From Flavobacterium supellecticarium (GTDB lineage: Bacteria; Bacteroidota; Bacteroidia; Flavobacteriales; Flavobacteriaceae), in the NCBI RefSeq assembly GCF_004801375.1, contig NZ_SSNZ01000001.1:558001-622000 (forward strand): a stretch of DNA of 64,000 nucleotides, read 5' to 3'. Positions within the stretch are counted from its first letter, which is position 1. The number at the start of each line of letters is the position of its first letter. The translations under genes and the position numbers were made by a program. The notes under the pieces were generated by a model that was given only the letters and a program-made list of their open reading frames with translations, had not been told where the DNA came from and did no database searches. This document shows, piece by piece, positions 18,214-26,480 of the stretch.

Positions 18214-18690
18214 TTATTTTACAGACTCATTTCGATTTTTTACACTATTTAACTTTAGCTCTACACGTAATGAATCCAATTCTTTTTCTAATTTTTCTAT
18301 TCTTTCCAATTTTGAGGTGTCAAATATTGAAACTGCTACTGGAAATATAATAGCGATGATAGAAACAGTCAGTGGAATCAAAAAACGGTTGTCCTTATAC
18401 CATAATTTATTTAGATATAACCTGTCAAAATGTGCTTGTTCTCCATTTTCAGTAATATAATATCTTACAATGTCGGGTTGACCATCATAAGAGGTTAATT
18501 GTATAAAACCTAATGTGTAAAAATCATCGCAGATTACAGAAATATCTCGCATGGGATATTTAAGTCGATCATTTATCTCTTCTGCTGATAAAGAAAATTC
18601 TAGTTCATCATATCTTATAGGGCGCAGAGAATTCTCACGTTTTAAATCTGCCAAAATTTTTAGAATCTTATACTTTTTATAGCTACTCAT
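18214..18690 (-). CDS. Membrane-anchored protein with winged-helix-like N-terminus
   Basis: A 158-aa protein of unknown family. Residues 1-95 look like a small winged-helix or wHTH fold (KILADLKRE, then DRLKYPMRDISVICDDFYTLGFI, then YYITENGEQAHFDRL). A single transmembrane helix follows at about 103-125 (FLIPLTVSIIAIIFPVAVSIF), then a C-terminal coiled coil (LERIEKLEKELDSLRVEL). It diverges from the nuclease-like gene across about 120 bp, so the two may share regulation. A membrane-tethered regulator or sensor is plausible but unproven. Confidence 0.65.
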   Translation of the reverse strand: MSSYKKYKILKILADLKRENSLRPIRYDELEFSLSAEEINDRLKYPMRDISVICDDFYTLGFIQLTSYDGQPDIVRYYITENGEQAHFDRLYLNKLWYKDNRFLIPLTVSIIAIIFPVAVSIFDTSKLERIEKLEKELDSLRVELKLNSVKNRNESVK

Positions 18691-18810
18691 GTTTATCTCT
18701 TTTATATTTTAATATACAACTTTTTATATAAACAACTTAAATATGGAAAACAATTTATTTGAACTTTTACTCTATTTTTGATTGCTTTTTCATATTTAAA
18801 ACAATATAAA

Positions 18811-20478
18811 ATGGAAAACTTAGAAGCTGTATATGGTTATTCCGATACATTTAATTTGACATTACCAAATGATGCCTTTGGATTATTGCGAAAATATTCA
18901 ACAAAAAATATCTTAATAAAAATTGCTCATATCAATGCTATAATATTTTCTGAAAAAAATAGAAATTATAATATAAAAATTTTTGAAGAGGTTCTTTTTG
19001 GTCAAATATTAATAGTAAAAAGGCTAATACCTAACCTTGATTACAAGCTAAATAAAGGAAACTTTTTTGCGTCACCCCATTTATCTGAACTTATAAAAGA
19101 AGTATTAAATAACTATAGTGAAAATGAGGAAGATCATTTAGCCTATGAAGAATTTTCAATCGACTTTTTCATTACGATTCTTATTTTCAATCAAAAATAT
19201 AACAATAAATTAGCAGCCACAAGCAATTTAACCAGTTTTCATGATGTTTTCGCTTTGAGCGTTTTGCAACAATATTATATACGTACAATAATACCAGTTA
19301 CATATCTTGTCAAGTTTGCATTTATTTGCAATTTCTTAAGTAAAGACTCTCAACTACGGGATGTAACTATAAGTTTTTGTAAAGATTATGGAATTGGTTC
19401 TCCTTGGAATATCAGCAAATTTTTAATCGACTTATATAAAAATAATTTCAAATTTGTTTTAGAAAAGGCTATTATTCCAGCTGCCTTTCTAAAAGATTGG
19501 ACTTTGAATAAAGAATATATTAAGCGAAAAAAGAGCCTAACATTGAACTTTGAAATAATCCCTAGGCCTTTGTTCGAGAGTAGTAAAAATGAACTTATTG
19601 TTCTTGATTATAATTTTTTTCAATTTACAATTGATCAAGGATTTTTTTATAGGATTTTTGAAAAAACTTTAAAAGATTCTAATACCAAATTAAAAGATTT
19701 TAATAGTTACAAGTCATATATTGGAATAAAATATTTCGAAGATTTCCTTTGTAAAAAATTGATTTATAAAACATTTGCTCATAGAAAACAAATAATATAC
19801 AGTGACAATAAATATCAAGATTTTCTCGTTAAAACAACTTCAACTAATTTACTTGTCATTGAAGCTAAAATGACGGAAATAAATGCTAAAACATTAGAAG
19901 AAGTTAATTTTGAATCTTTTAAACAAAAAATAGAGGATAATTTTCTTAGCAAAAAAGAAATTAAAGGGAAGAATAAAGGCGTTTATCAAATCTTACATCA
20001 GTTACATCAGATTTGTGACAACCAAAATCATAATGAGGTCTCAAATATTCTTAAAATTAAGAGCACAAAGAAATTGAATATATATCCTATTTTACTGACT
20101 TCAGACACAAATTATAATATTTTTGGAACAAATGCTTTTGTTAACGAAAAATGTTTTGCTGATTTTGCCGAGTTTAAAGGGCAATACCAAACTGTTAAAC
20201 CTGTATTAATTCTAAATGTAAATACTTTAATAGAATATTTTGGTTATTTCAGTCGTAATAAGGACAATTTTACAAACTTAATTAAAGCTTACTTTAAAGA
20301 AATTGACAGGCAAAAAAAACTTTTTCATTCCAATAAAAATATATACAACTATTTAATGTATTCAATACCTTTCGATATTTATATTCAAAAAAAATTAAAG
20401 AACGAAACCTTAGTTGATAATTTTGATATATTTTCAAAAAGTTTTTCAGATGAACTTTCAAGTCTAGATTTTTCATAA
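18811..20478 (+). CDS. Unknown protein with PD-(D/E)XK-like nuclease motif
   Basis: A 555-aa cytoplasmic protein. ATG 18811 is preferred over the upstream TTG (18778), because that TTG forms the end of a TATTTTTG box (18773-18780) lying 30 bp before the ATG. The N-terminal about 300 residues are AT-codon-rich, helical and unrecognised. At about 305-355 a PD-(D/E)XK-type arrangement is visible: GIKYFEDFL (Glu on a helix), then YQDFLV (Asp337), then LLVIEAKM (Glu351, Lys353), with a plausible hydrophobic strand before each acid. Such solitary large nuclease-like proteins near island ends are often defence genes. The nuclease call is moderate and the defence role is inferred from context. Confidence 0.55.
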   Translation: MENLEAVYGYSDTFNLTLPNDAFGLLRKYSTKNILIKIAHINAIIFSEKNRNYNIKIFEEVLFGQILIVKRLIPNLDYKLNKGNFFASPHLSELIKEVLNNYSENEEDHLAYEEFSIDFFITILIFNQKYNNKLAATSNLTSFHDVFALSVLQQYYIRTIIPVTYLVKFAFICNFLSKDSQLRDVTISFCKDYGIGSPWNISKFLIDLYKNNFKFVLEKAIIPAAFLKDWTLNKEYIKRKKSLTLNFEIIPRPLFESSKNELIVLDYNFFQFTIDQGFFYRIFEKTLKDSNTKLKDFNSYKSYIGIKYFEDFLCKKLIYKTFAHRKQIIYSDNKYQDFLVKTTSTNLLVIEAKMTEINAKTLEEVNFESFKQKIEDNFLSKKEIKGKNKGVYQILHQLHQICDNQNHNEVSNILKIKSTKKLNIYPILLTSDTNYNIFGTNAFVNEKCFADFAEFKGQYQTVKPVLILNVNTLIEYFGYFSRNKDNFTNLIKAYFKEIDRQKKLFHSNKNIYNYLMYSIPFDIYIQKKLKNETLVDNFDIFSKSFSDELSSLDFS

Positions 20479-20587
20479 GAAAGTTATCATATTAAAAAAA
20501 ACTAAAGAACCATTTAACATATAAGATAATGCCTATATTTGTAATGAGTTATGTGGAAACATATTGAAACACAGTGTAATAAGAACC

Positions 20588-20606
20588 GTTACTAAATCGT
20601 TACCTA
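20588..20606 (+). repeat. Direct repeat, candidate attachment site (right)
   Basis: Exact 19-bp copy of 508-526 in the same orientation. To the right, housekeeping-type sequence resumes (pseudouridine synthase). The two copies are about 20.1 kb apart. Confidence 0.65.
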
Positions 20607-20667
20607 ATTACTTCTACAATCGACACAACATGTTGATTTCCAGCTTAAAGTATTAATCCGTAAATTT

Positions 20668-20788
20668 TTAAAATAAAAACGCTTTTAACGTTCCTTTAAG
20701 GAGCAACGGATTTCGAAGCGGTATTCGTAAAAACAAGGCCTAAAAAAAAACTGAAAATTCAGGATTTCACTAGTTTTTGTTGTTGGTG
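20668..20788 (+). repeat. Diverged copy of the peptide-array downstream flank
   Basis: Shares an ordered series of words with 25379-25499: aaaataaaaa, cctttaa/ccttttaa, gcggtattcgta/gcgatattcgta, ctgaaaattcag and ttttgttgttggt, at the same spacing. The hairpin ctgaaaattcag is conserved. It appears to be a duplicated terminator-bearing segment left from a lost small gene, or a dispersed repeat. Confidence 0.5.
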
Positions 20789-20919
20789 CATGATATATTT
20801 TCTCCCGATCACTCAGATTTACTTTGTCCGTTCGGTTAAAACCCAGGGTCAAGTACGTGTAATCAAAACTAAATTTATACTGCCTTTTTATTGGTATATT
20901 CATGAGGCACGTTTCAAAA

Positions 20920-21642
20920 CTATTTACTCCCAATACTAATGCCATTTTTGTCATCAATATAAAAGCCTATAATTTCTGCTGCTCGCATAAACTCTTCTTG
21001 CGGGCGGGCGGTAAGCACCACTGTTTCATTGCTTACAGGATGTGTAAAAACCAACTTTTGAGGATGAAGTAACATGGTATTCATCTTAAATTTTTCAAGC
21101 TATATTTTATTTTGCTTGTTACATCCATGAGGACGGTCACCAATAATTGGATGTAAAATATGAGCCATATGCTTTCGAATCTGATGCATTCTACCTGTTA
21201 GCGGTGAAGCCTCCACAAACGAATATCGGGATGTATTGTGTTTACCCGAAGGAATATTGATTTCTACTTTTGCTAAAGTTTTAATCATTGTTTGTGCTTC
21301 CTGTAAAGTCCCGTTATCCTTGTATAAAGCATAATCTATAAGCTGCTCATCGGGAGTATAACCTCTTACAATGGCCCAATACTTTTTTTCAACAGTTTTT
21401 AGCGTTAACTGTTCCGTAAGATTTTTATTCACTTCTTTATCCAATGCAAAAAGTAATATCCCTGAAGTTTTACGATCAATTCGGTGAACCGGATATACTT
21501 TTTTATCAATTTGATCCCGCAACAACTGAATAGCAAATTCTGAAGCATCTCTTGCAATAGGAGATTGATGTACTAAAAGACCGTGTGGTTTATTGATGGC
21601 AACTAAATAATCGTCCTGATAAATAATCTCTAACATATGCAT
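20920..21642 (-). pseudogene. truC: tRNA pseudouridine synthase C-like gene with in-frame amber stop
   Basis: RluA/TruC-family pseudouridine synthase. The first 180 codons read normally (LEIIYQDDYLVAINKPHG; catalytic Asp in HRIDRKTSG; TGRMHQIRKHMAH; GDRPHGCNKQNKI). A TAG at 21100-21102 interrupts. The same frame continues without a shift (LEKFKMNTMLLHPQKLVF, then HPVSNETVVLTARPQEEFMR) to a second TAG at 20920, giving about 240 codons, the usual family length. Related proteins as I recall them have Trp at the stop (NKQNKLW), so one TGG-to-TAG change explains it. The start is 21642 or 21636. It may be a recent pseudogene, a suppressed stop or a sequencing error. Confidence 0.8.
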
Positions 21643-21729
21643 CTGTAAAAACGCCTAAAAGTAAGTGATTTTTTGATATTGACTTAGTCGGAGCAAAAGT
21701 ATTTATTAGTCCTTTTTTAAATAAAAAAC

Positions 21730-21762
21730 AACCCGACAAGTCATTAAATCGCTTGTCGGGTT
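21730..21762 (-). terminator. Rho-independent terminator of the protease/secreted-protein unit
   Basis: Perfect 11-bp stem (aacccgacaag / cttgtcgggtt) with a T-rich tail on the minus strand, 40 bp after the stop codon of the leftward gene ending at 21802. Confidence 0.8.
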
Positions 21763-21801
21763 TGTTATTGTAAGAGTTTGCAATTATCGCTTAAACGCTA
21801 A

Positions 21802-24384
21802 TTATTTCGGCCATACTTTTAAATTAAACAAAGGGATGTCGATTGCAATTCCAAAATTGTAGCGCCACGAGACGGGTTTAAAATTATCATTAGTCGGTAT
21901 CGTCTCCATTCTATTCAGATTGGGTACATACTGCACTCCTGCTAATAACGTAAATGGAGTATCGCCAATACTATAGGTAAATACACCTCCGGGGGCGATG
22001 ATATCTCCCAATTGTATTTTACTACCTTCGGGTAAAGCAGCGCCATCCCCTTCCTTAATATAGAAATTAACCAAAGCACCGAGATCAATAACCTGTAACA
22101 TAAACCCTAAAGCCGACGGTGAATCCTTACCATTAATAAACCCTTTGTTGATACTGATTCCTATCGGAGCCGTAACACCAAATGTTGCAATGGATTTATT
22201 TTCAGTACTGCCACCGTTTACTTCTTTATAAAATGCCTGACCACCAAATGCCCCTACAAACGAGTTTACCGTAAGCGACCAATTCGAATAGCGTTTCGCC
22301 CGACTACTACCAACAGGTAAAACAGACGCTTCAATAGCCGCTTTAACTTCATCCGAATTCTCAGCATTGGCGACATTAGCGATCAGCGTACCATAACGTT
22401 CAAACCTCGTTAAAAACACATTCAATCCTTTGCTTTCGTTTGCTATAAAATCCTGAAAATCTTTATCGTTTTTTAACTGGTCAAAATTGATATTTTCCTG
22501 ATGTATTGTTATTTCTTTTTTACCATTGACTTCTGTAACCACAATTACGTTACTATCTTTTAATTTTTTAAAAAGCGCTGATTTTTCGAGATATTTCGAC
22601 TCATAGGCGTTTCTAATATACCCTTCCAAAACAGCATTCCGAGCCGCTACATCTAATAAAGAAAGCTGTTCGATACTGATGCTATTCTTAGAATTACTTA
22701 AGAGTAATACGAAATCCTTTATCGCCAGATTATACTTTTTGATTTGAATATTATAAGCGATATCTACCGCTGGTGTGATATATTTATACAATATAGCTGT
22801 ATCAAAAGCGATATCATACCCCAATATTTTTTGCATACCGATATGAGACGAAATAATAGTGATGTTCTCTTTAAAAACATTGAAGATATTGTACGAACTC
22901 TTGATCACTTGATCCGTAGAACTTCCCTCCCATTGCTTTACCGCCTGATCTACCTGGAAATAAGCCGTATGTAGATTACGGATCAGGTTTTTTAGATTTG
23001 ACAGGTTTTTAATTTGCTTGTTAGAGTCTAAAAATTTTTCTTCTACCAGTTTTTTAAATGTTTTATTATTAAAAACAATTTTATACTCTTTGAGGTCACT
23101 TTTGGCCAATACTAAGCCAATATAGGTTTGGAATAATTTTTCATCCGTCAAAAGTCCATTCAGTTCTTCTTTTGTAACCCAATAACGATTTGAATCACTC
23201 GATAGCAAGCTATTGGAAATAAGCTCTGCCAATTTAATTCCGTTTAAAAGATTTCTTCCAGGCGATAAAGAATCTAATTTATTTTCAAATTTCTTTAGCG
23301 CGTTATCATTGTGAACAAAATCATAGAATAAATCCTTAGGATTCAAATGACCATCATTCACAAAAACAGATTGCAATCCATAATTAATCCATTGCCCCAC
23401 AGCATCATTTTGCAGATAATTGTTTATCGATTGCAGATACGGCATCGATTGCAATGCCGCGACATCCTGCGTCGTTAAATAGATATTACGGGGTAATTTT
23501 TGTATGTCACTCTCAAACCTTGCCTTTAAAAGTTCCAAATCCAGATACAGACTCTTACTATCCCTATAATGTTGTAAAACCAGATACGATTCCGGGAAAT
23601 AAAACTGTAATTCCGGGATTTTTTCCATCTGTTTGGACATCTCCACAAAAAAACTTTCGTTTAATTCTTCTTTGGCTCTTTCCGCTAAAAAACGCGCCAT
23701 ACCTGTTGCCAAATTCGTTACATCGGCCTTTAGTATTTTTTCTCCCAATTTACCACTACTGGAATGTTCGGTATCAGTATTTATCTGTGATAAAAAAGGA
23801 TCAGTATTCTTGGCACCGTACATTTTTAAAATTGTCTCTTTTTTCTCCTCGTTTTTACCATATAACAACGTTTTCGCATCAGCAAGTATATTCTGTCCTT
23901 CAATAAACTCTGCAATGACTGTTTGCTTTGATGACGGCATCACTTGTTTCAGAGTATCCGGTTTAGGATCTACTATCGTTTCCTTCCCGTCCAAAAACTT
24001 TATGGTAGCTATAACTTGACCCTTATTATTTATTATTTTAGTGGTGGATGTAGTCGTAATCCCAATTTTACGAAAATCAACCTCCTTATTTTCATATTCA
24101 TAGTTGCTAATATAATTTTCATCTGCAAATACGACCAAGGCGTAGTATTCTGGTTTTTTCCCTTTTTTAAGCTGTTTTTTATTCAATACAAGGCTTTTTT
24201 TACCGCAAACAAGTTTAATGTATTGGTATTGATTAACCAGATCGGCTTTCAAATTGATAATGTCACCATTTCGTACCTTTATAATCTCCTTATGTGGAAA
24301 ACTATCGATATAAATATTTTCAATTGCGAAACAATACACGTTTAGAAGTAATGCAATAACTGTAAAAATAAATCTGTTTAGCAT
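21802..24384 (-). CDS. Large secreted protein with C-terminal beta-rich (barrel-like) domain
   Basis: An 860-aa protein of unrecognised family. It has an N-terminal signal peptide (LNRFIFTVIALLLNVYCFA), a small beta domain (about 20-135), a long mainly helical middle (about 150-690) and a C-terminal Gly/aromatic beta-rich region from about 700 (NWSLTVNSFVGAFGG, FGVTAPIGISINKGF, PFTLLAGVQYVPNL) ending LFNLKVWPK, like an outer-membrane barrel or surface domain. Its start overlaps the end of the upstream protease gene by 7 bp, so the two are co-translated and probably act together. Envelope location is well supported by the signal peptide; function is unknown. Confidence 0.7.
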   Translation of the reverse strand: MLNRFIFTVIALLLNVYCFAIENIYIDSFPHKEIIKVRNGDIINLKADLVNQYQYIKLVCGKKSLVLNKKQLKKGKKPEYYALVVFADENYISNYEYENKEVDFRKIGITTTSTTKIINNKGQVIATIKFLDGKETIVDPKPDTLKQVMPSSKQTVIAEFIEGQNILADAKTLLYGKNEEKKETILKMYGAKNTDPFLSQINTDTEHSSSGKLGEKILKADVTNLATGMARFLAERAKEELNESFFVEMSKQMEKIPELQFYFPESYLVLQHYRDSKSLYLDLELLKARFESDIQKLPRNIYLTTQDVAALQSMPYLQSINNYLQNDAVGQWINYGLQSVFVNDGHLNPKDLFYDFVHNDNALKKFENKLDSLSPGRNLLNGIKLAELISNSLLSSDSNRYWVTKEELNGLLTDEKLFQTYIGLVLAKSDLKEYKIVFNNKTFKKLVEEKFLDSNKQIKNLSNLKNLIRNLHTAYFQVDQAVKQWEGSSTDQVIKSSYNIFNVFKENITIISSHIGMQKILGYDIAFDTAILYKYITPAVDIAYNIQIKKYNLAIKDFVLLLSNSKNSISIEQLSLLDVAARNAVLEGYIRNAYESKYLEKSALFKKLKDSNVIVVTEVNGKKEITIHQENINFDQLKNDKDFQDFIANESKGLNVFLTRFERYGTLIANVANAENSDEVKAAIEASVLPVGSSRAKRYSNWSLTVNSFVGAFGGQAFYKEVNGGSTENKSIATFGVTAPIGISINKGFINGKDSPSALGFMLQVIDLGALVNFYIKEGDGAALPEGSKIQLGDIIAPGGVFTYSIGDTPFTLLAGVQYVPNLNRMETIPTNDNFKPVSWRYNFGIAIDIPLFNLKVWPK

Positions 24385-25358
24385 AATGTATAGTCTTTAG
24401 AAATTTTACTGTTTTTATTCTCAATTTTTAAATATTTTACACAAGCGGTATTCCCCGTTCCCAGATACATACCATAAAGTTTAGAGTTATTCGTTTTATT
24501 AAAAACCGGTCCACCCGACATACCATACTCTCCTCCATTACTGAGTCCAAAGTGATACGGTGTTGTATCTTCTGATGAATCTACAACTGCACTTTCAATC
24601 ACTTTTTCCTCGTGGCCAACCACTACTACCGGAATTTTATTTTCAGGGATCTCAGCAGAATGAAACGAAATTCTATTATTCCAAAGATCTTCCGGTACTT
24701 TTTCCCCTATTTTTAATATTGCAGCATCATTTTTTGAGTCTATATAGTATTCCACAAACTGTAGTGGAACAACATTTTTTTTATCCCTAATGAGTCGATA
24801 TTCTTTCGCTCCTTTTACTTTTTTCAGATTGTGCGCTGCAGTAAGTATATAGTACTCATTCTTTTTGCTTAAAATACAACAGAAGGAACCTTTTGGGCTG
24901 TCTTCATTAATGGTTCCATTACTATTGAAGCCATTCCCGTCACAATCAAAAAAATACGTGGCCTGAGAAGAAGTACGATAGTTTGGAACAGTTAAAATGT
25001 CATGGTCTAGAAATATTTGACCACTGTATTTTAAGCCGATACTTTTGGTAACATTTTCTAGCAGTGGAAAACCAGCAGCAACTTCTTTTGTATTTCGAAG
25101 AATCATCTTCTCTGTTAGTTGCGCTGTAGAAATTTTGATCAACTCTTTTTTCAGATCTACTTTAGCATAAAACGAAACCAGGTTGTTATTATCATCATTA
25201 GGATGATTGTACAAAAAGATATACTCCGTATAAACCTGATGTTCATTGTTAGAAACTAATAATGCCTCCACTTTGATTTCATTGCCTAGCAATTCCTGAA
25301 AAATCTGTTGTTCCTCATCGTTTGGATGTCGATAGGGCGTCCATTTATTTTTTTTCAT
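24378..25358 (-). CDS. Trypsin-like (S1 fold) serine protease without signal peptide
   Basis: A 326-aa protein with the full chymotrypsin-fold catalytic triad in order: His176 in ILTAAHNLKK, Asp211 in SKNDAAILKIG and Ser281 in YGMSGGPVFN. The N-terminal about 130 residues form an extra alpha/beta domain of unknown type. No signal peptide is visible, so the protease should be cytoplasmic, unusual for this fold, which is normally periplasmic. It is the first gene of a two-gene unit with the 860-aa secreted protein (7-bp overlap). Internal trypsin-like proteases of this sort occur in bacterial conflict systems as effectors; that link is speculative here. Confidence 0.8.
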   Translation of the reverse strand: MKKNKWTPYRHPNDEEQQIFQELLGNEIKVEALLVSNNEHQVYTEYIFLYNHPNDDNNNLVSFYAKVDLKKELIKISTAQLTEKMILRNTKEVAAGFPLLENVTKSIGLKYSGQIFLDHDILTVPNYRTSSQATYFFDCDGNGFNSNGTINEDSPKGSFCCILSKKNEYYILTAAHNLKKVKGAKEYRLIRDKKNVVPLQFVEYYIDSKNDAAILKIGEKVPEDLWNNRISFHSAEIPENKIPVVVVGHEEKVIESAVVDSSEDTTPYHFGLSNGGEYGMSGGPVFNKTNNSKLYGMYLGTGNTACVKYLKIENKNSKISKDYTLC

Positions 25359-25378
25359 ATTATTTTAAGTTTTTGGTT

Positions 25379-25499
25379 TTTTAAAATAAAAATGTTGTGC
25401 TATCCTTTTAAATAGCCATTGATTTTGTAGCGATATTCGTAAGCCTAGATATAAAAAAACCCTGAAAATTCAGGGTTCCTCTATTTTTTGTTGTTGGTA
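25379..25499 (-). repeat. Downstream flank of peptide array (duplicated segment)
   Basis: Partner of 20668-20788; see that entry for the shared words. It abuts the stop codon of the last peptide gene and includes the terminator hairpin. Confidence 0.5.
25453..25477 (-). terminator. Terminator of the peptide array
   Basis: The stem aaccctgaa / ttcagggtt with a 2-base centre is followed on the minus strand by a run of seven T, 27 bp after the last peptide gene. It separates the peptides from the protease gene. Confidence 0.8.
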
Positions 25500-25503
25500 T
25501 TGG

Positions 25504-25707
25504 TTACATTACTTCCAGACAAGTATACACTTGCGGGCAAGCAATATATTTGCGGCAATACACCGGTCCGGTTACAGAACCACTGCACGAACATCCGCAT
25601 AGGGACAGATCCGGGTTAATAATTTCAAGTTGCTCTCCGGTAATGGCTTTTTGGTGTTCTTTGGTTAACACCTGTACACCGGCAATGTTTAAAAGATTAG
25701 TTTTCAT
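25504..25707 (-). CDS. Cys-rich leader-type peptide 1 (most diverged copy)
   Basis: A 67-aa peptide. Residues 1-24 resemble a bacteriocin/RiPP-type leader (MKTNLLNIAGVQVLTKEHQK). The core has CGCSCSGSVTGPVYC, then CPQVYTC, giving six Cys as C-x-C-x-C-x9-C-x5-C-x5-C. It is the last and most divergent of four tandem copies, with leader changes (TKEHQKAITGE) and an altered linker. In Bacteroidota, leaders of this type usually end in GG; here the site is GE. Probably a secreted modified or disulfide-bonded peptide; export and maturation genes are not adjacent. Confidence 0.75.
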   Translation of the reverse strand: MKTNLLNIAGVQVLTKEHQKAITGEQLEIINPDLSLCGCSCSGSVTGPVYCRKYIACPQVYTCLEVM

Positions 25708-25737
25708 AGTTTTGAGGTTAAATAGTTAGGATTCTAA

Positions 25738-25944
25738 TTATACTTTCGTTTCACCACAATTGTACACCTGTAAGCAACCTATATAAAGGCTACAATAGGC
25801 TGGTCCCGTTACCGAACCACTACAAGAACATCCACATTTGGACAGATCATGCGGTTCTTCCACCAATACCTGTCCTAAGATTTGTCTTTGGTTTTCTTTC
25901 GATAAAACCTGAACACCTGTAATATTTAAAAGATTGGTTTTCAT
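25738..25944 (-). CDS. Cys-rich leader-type peptide 2
   Basis: A 68-aa paralogue in the tandem array with leader VQVLSKENQRQILGQ and core KCGCSCSGSVTGPAYC followed by CLQVYNC. The six-Cys spacing matches its neighbours. The residues between the fourth and fifth Cys are variable (SLYIG), as is the C-terminal tail (GETKV). A 30-bp gap separates it from the following copy. Function unknown; antibacterial or signalling peptide is the leading guess. Confidence 0.78.
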   Translation of the reverse strand: MKTNLLNITGVQVLSKENQRQILGQVLVEEPHDLSKCGCSCSGSVTGPAYCSLYIGCLQVYNCGETKV

Positions 25945-25964
25945 ATTAAATTGATTTGGTTATA

Positions 25965-26165
25965 TTATACCTGAGGACAAGTGTACACCTGAGGACAAGC
26001 AATTAAGCGTTGGCAATAAGCCGGTCCGGTTACGGCACCGCTGCAAGAACATCCGCATTTGGAAATGTCACCAGTTTCTTCCACAAATACTTGTCCGAAA
26101 ATTTGTCTTTGGTTTTCTTTAGATAAAACCTGTACACCTGAAATATTTAAAAGATTTGTTTTCAT
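25965..26165 (-). CDS. Cys-rich leader-type peptide 3
   Basis: A 66-aa paralogue, nearly identical in its leader to copy 4 (MKTNLLNISGVQVLSKENQR, then QIFGQVFVEE). The core is KCGCSCSGAVTGPAYC followed by CPQVYTC, with QRLIA between the fourth and fifth Cys. It lies 20 bp upstream of copy 2. The near-identity of the leader against variation in the inter-Cys loop suggests selection for different mature products sharing one export or processing route. Confidence 0.8.
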   Translation of the reverse strand: MKTNLLNISGVQVLSKENQRQIFGQVFVEETGDISKCGCSCSGAVTGPAYCQRLIACPQVYTCPQV

Positions 26166-26197
26166 ACTTAAATCGATTTGATAGTATTTAAATTATC

Positions 26198-26398
26198 TTA
26201 TACTTCACCACAAGTGTATACCTGAGGACAACCAAAATAGCGATCACAATAAGCTGGTCCGGTTACGGCACCGCTACAAGAACAACCACATTTCGATAAA
26301 TCGATTGGTTCTTCAACGAATACTTGTCCAAAAATTTGTCTTTGGTTCTCTTTCGATAACACTTGTACACCCGAGATGTTTAAAAGGTTTGTTTTCAT
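26198..26398 (-). CDS. Cys-rich leader-type peptide 4 (first in transcript)
   Basis: A 66-aa peptide, first of the leftward array. The leader is residues 1-25, ending FGQ; the acidic linker is VFVEEPIDLS; the core Cys are C37, C39, C41, C51, C57 and C63. The linker-core junction and loop DRYFG differ from the other copies. A promoter-like TTG-N19-TATTTTG lies just upstream. No radical-SAM, lanthipeptide or peptide-ABC-transporter gene is nearby, so any modification or export must be encoded elsewhere. Confidence 0.8.
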   Translation of the reverse strand: MKTNLLNISGVQVLSKENQRQIFGQVFVEEPIDLSKCGCSCSGAVTGPAYCDRYFGCPQVYTCGEV

Positions 26399-26426
26399 AA
26401 GTTATTTGGTTTGATTAATTATTTGC

Positions 26427-26455
26427 CAAAATAAGAATTTATTCGCAATATGCAA
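26427..26455 (-). promoter_or_regulatory. Promoter of the peptide array
   Basis: On the minus strand TTG (26455-26453), a 19-base spacer and TATTTTG (26433-26427) approximate the flavobacterial consensus with one T missing. The box ends 28 bases before the first peptide start codon. Confidence 0.45.
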
Positions 26456-26480
26456 CACAAATAAATATAAAAAACAGGTT

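Larger units (their letters stand above)
20479..20919. other. Island right end and repeat-bearing spacer
   Basis: No convincing gene. It contains the right 19-bp attachment repeat (20588-20606) and a degenerate copy (20668-20788) of sequence found downstream of the peptide array. The 90-aa open frame spanning 20685-20957 overlaps the pseudouridine synthase tail and is not supported. Confidence 0.5.

Noticed and set aside
20685..20957. 90-aa minus-strand open frame
   Set aside because: It overlaps the tail of the pseudouridine synthase pseudogene in another frame and the repeat segment; no family resemblance.
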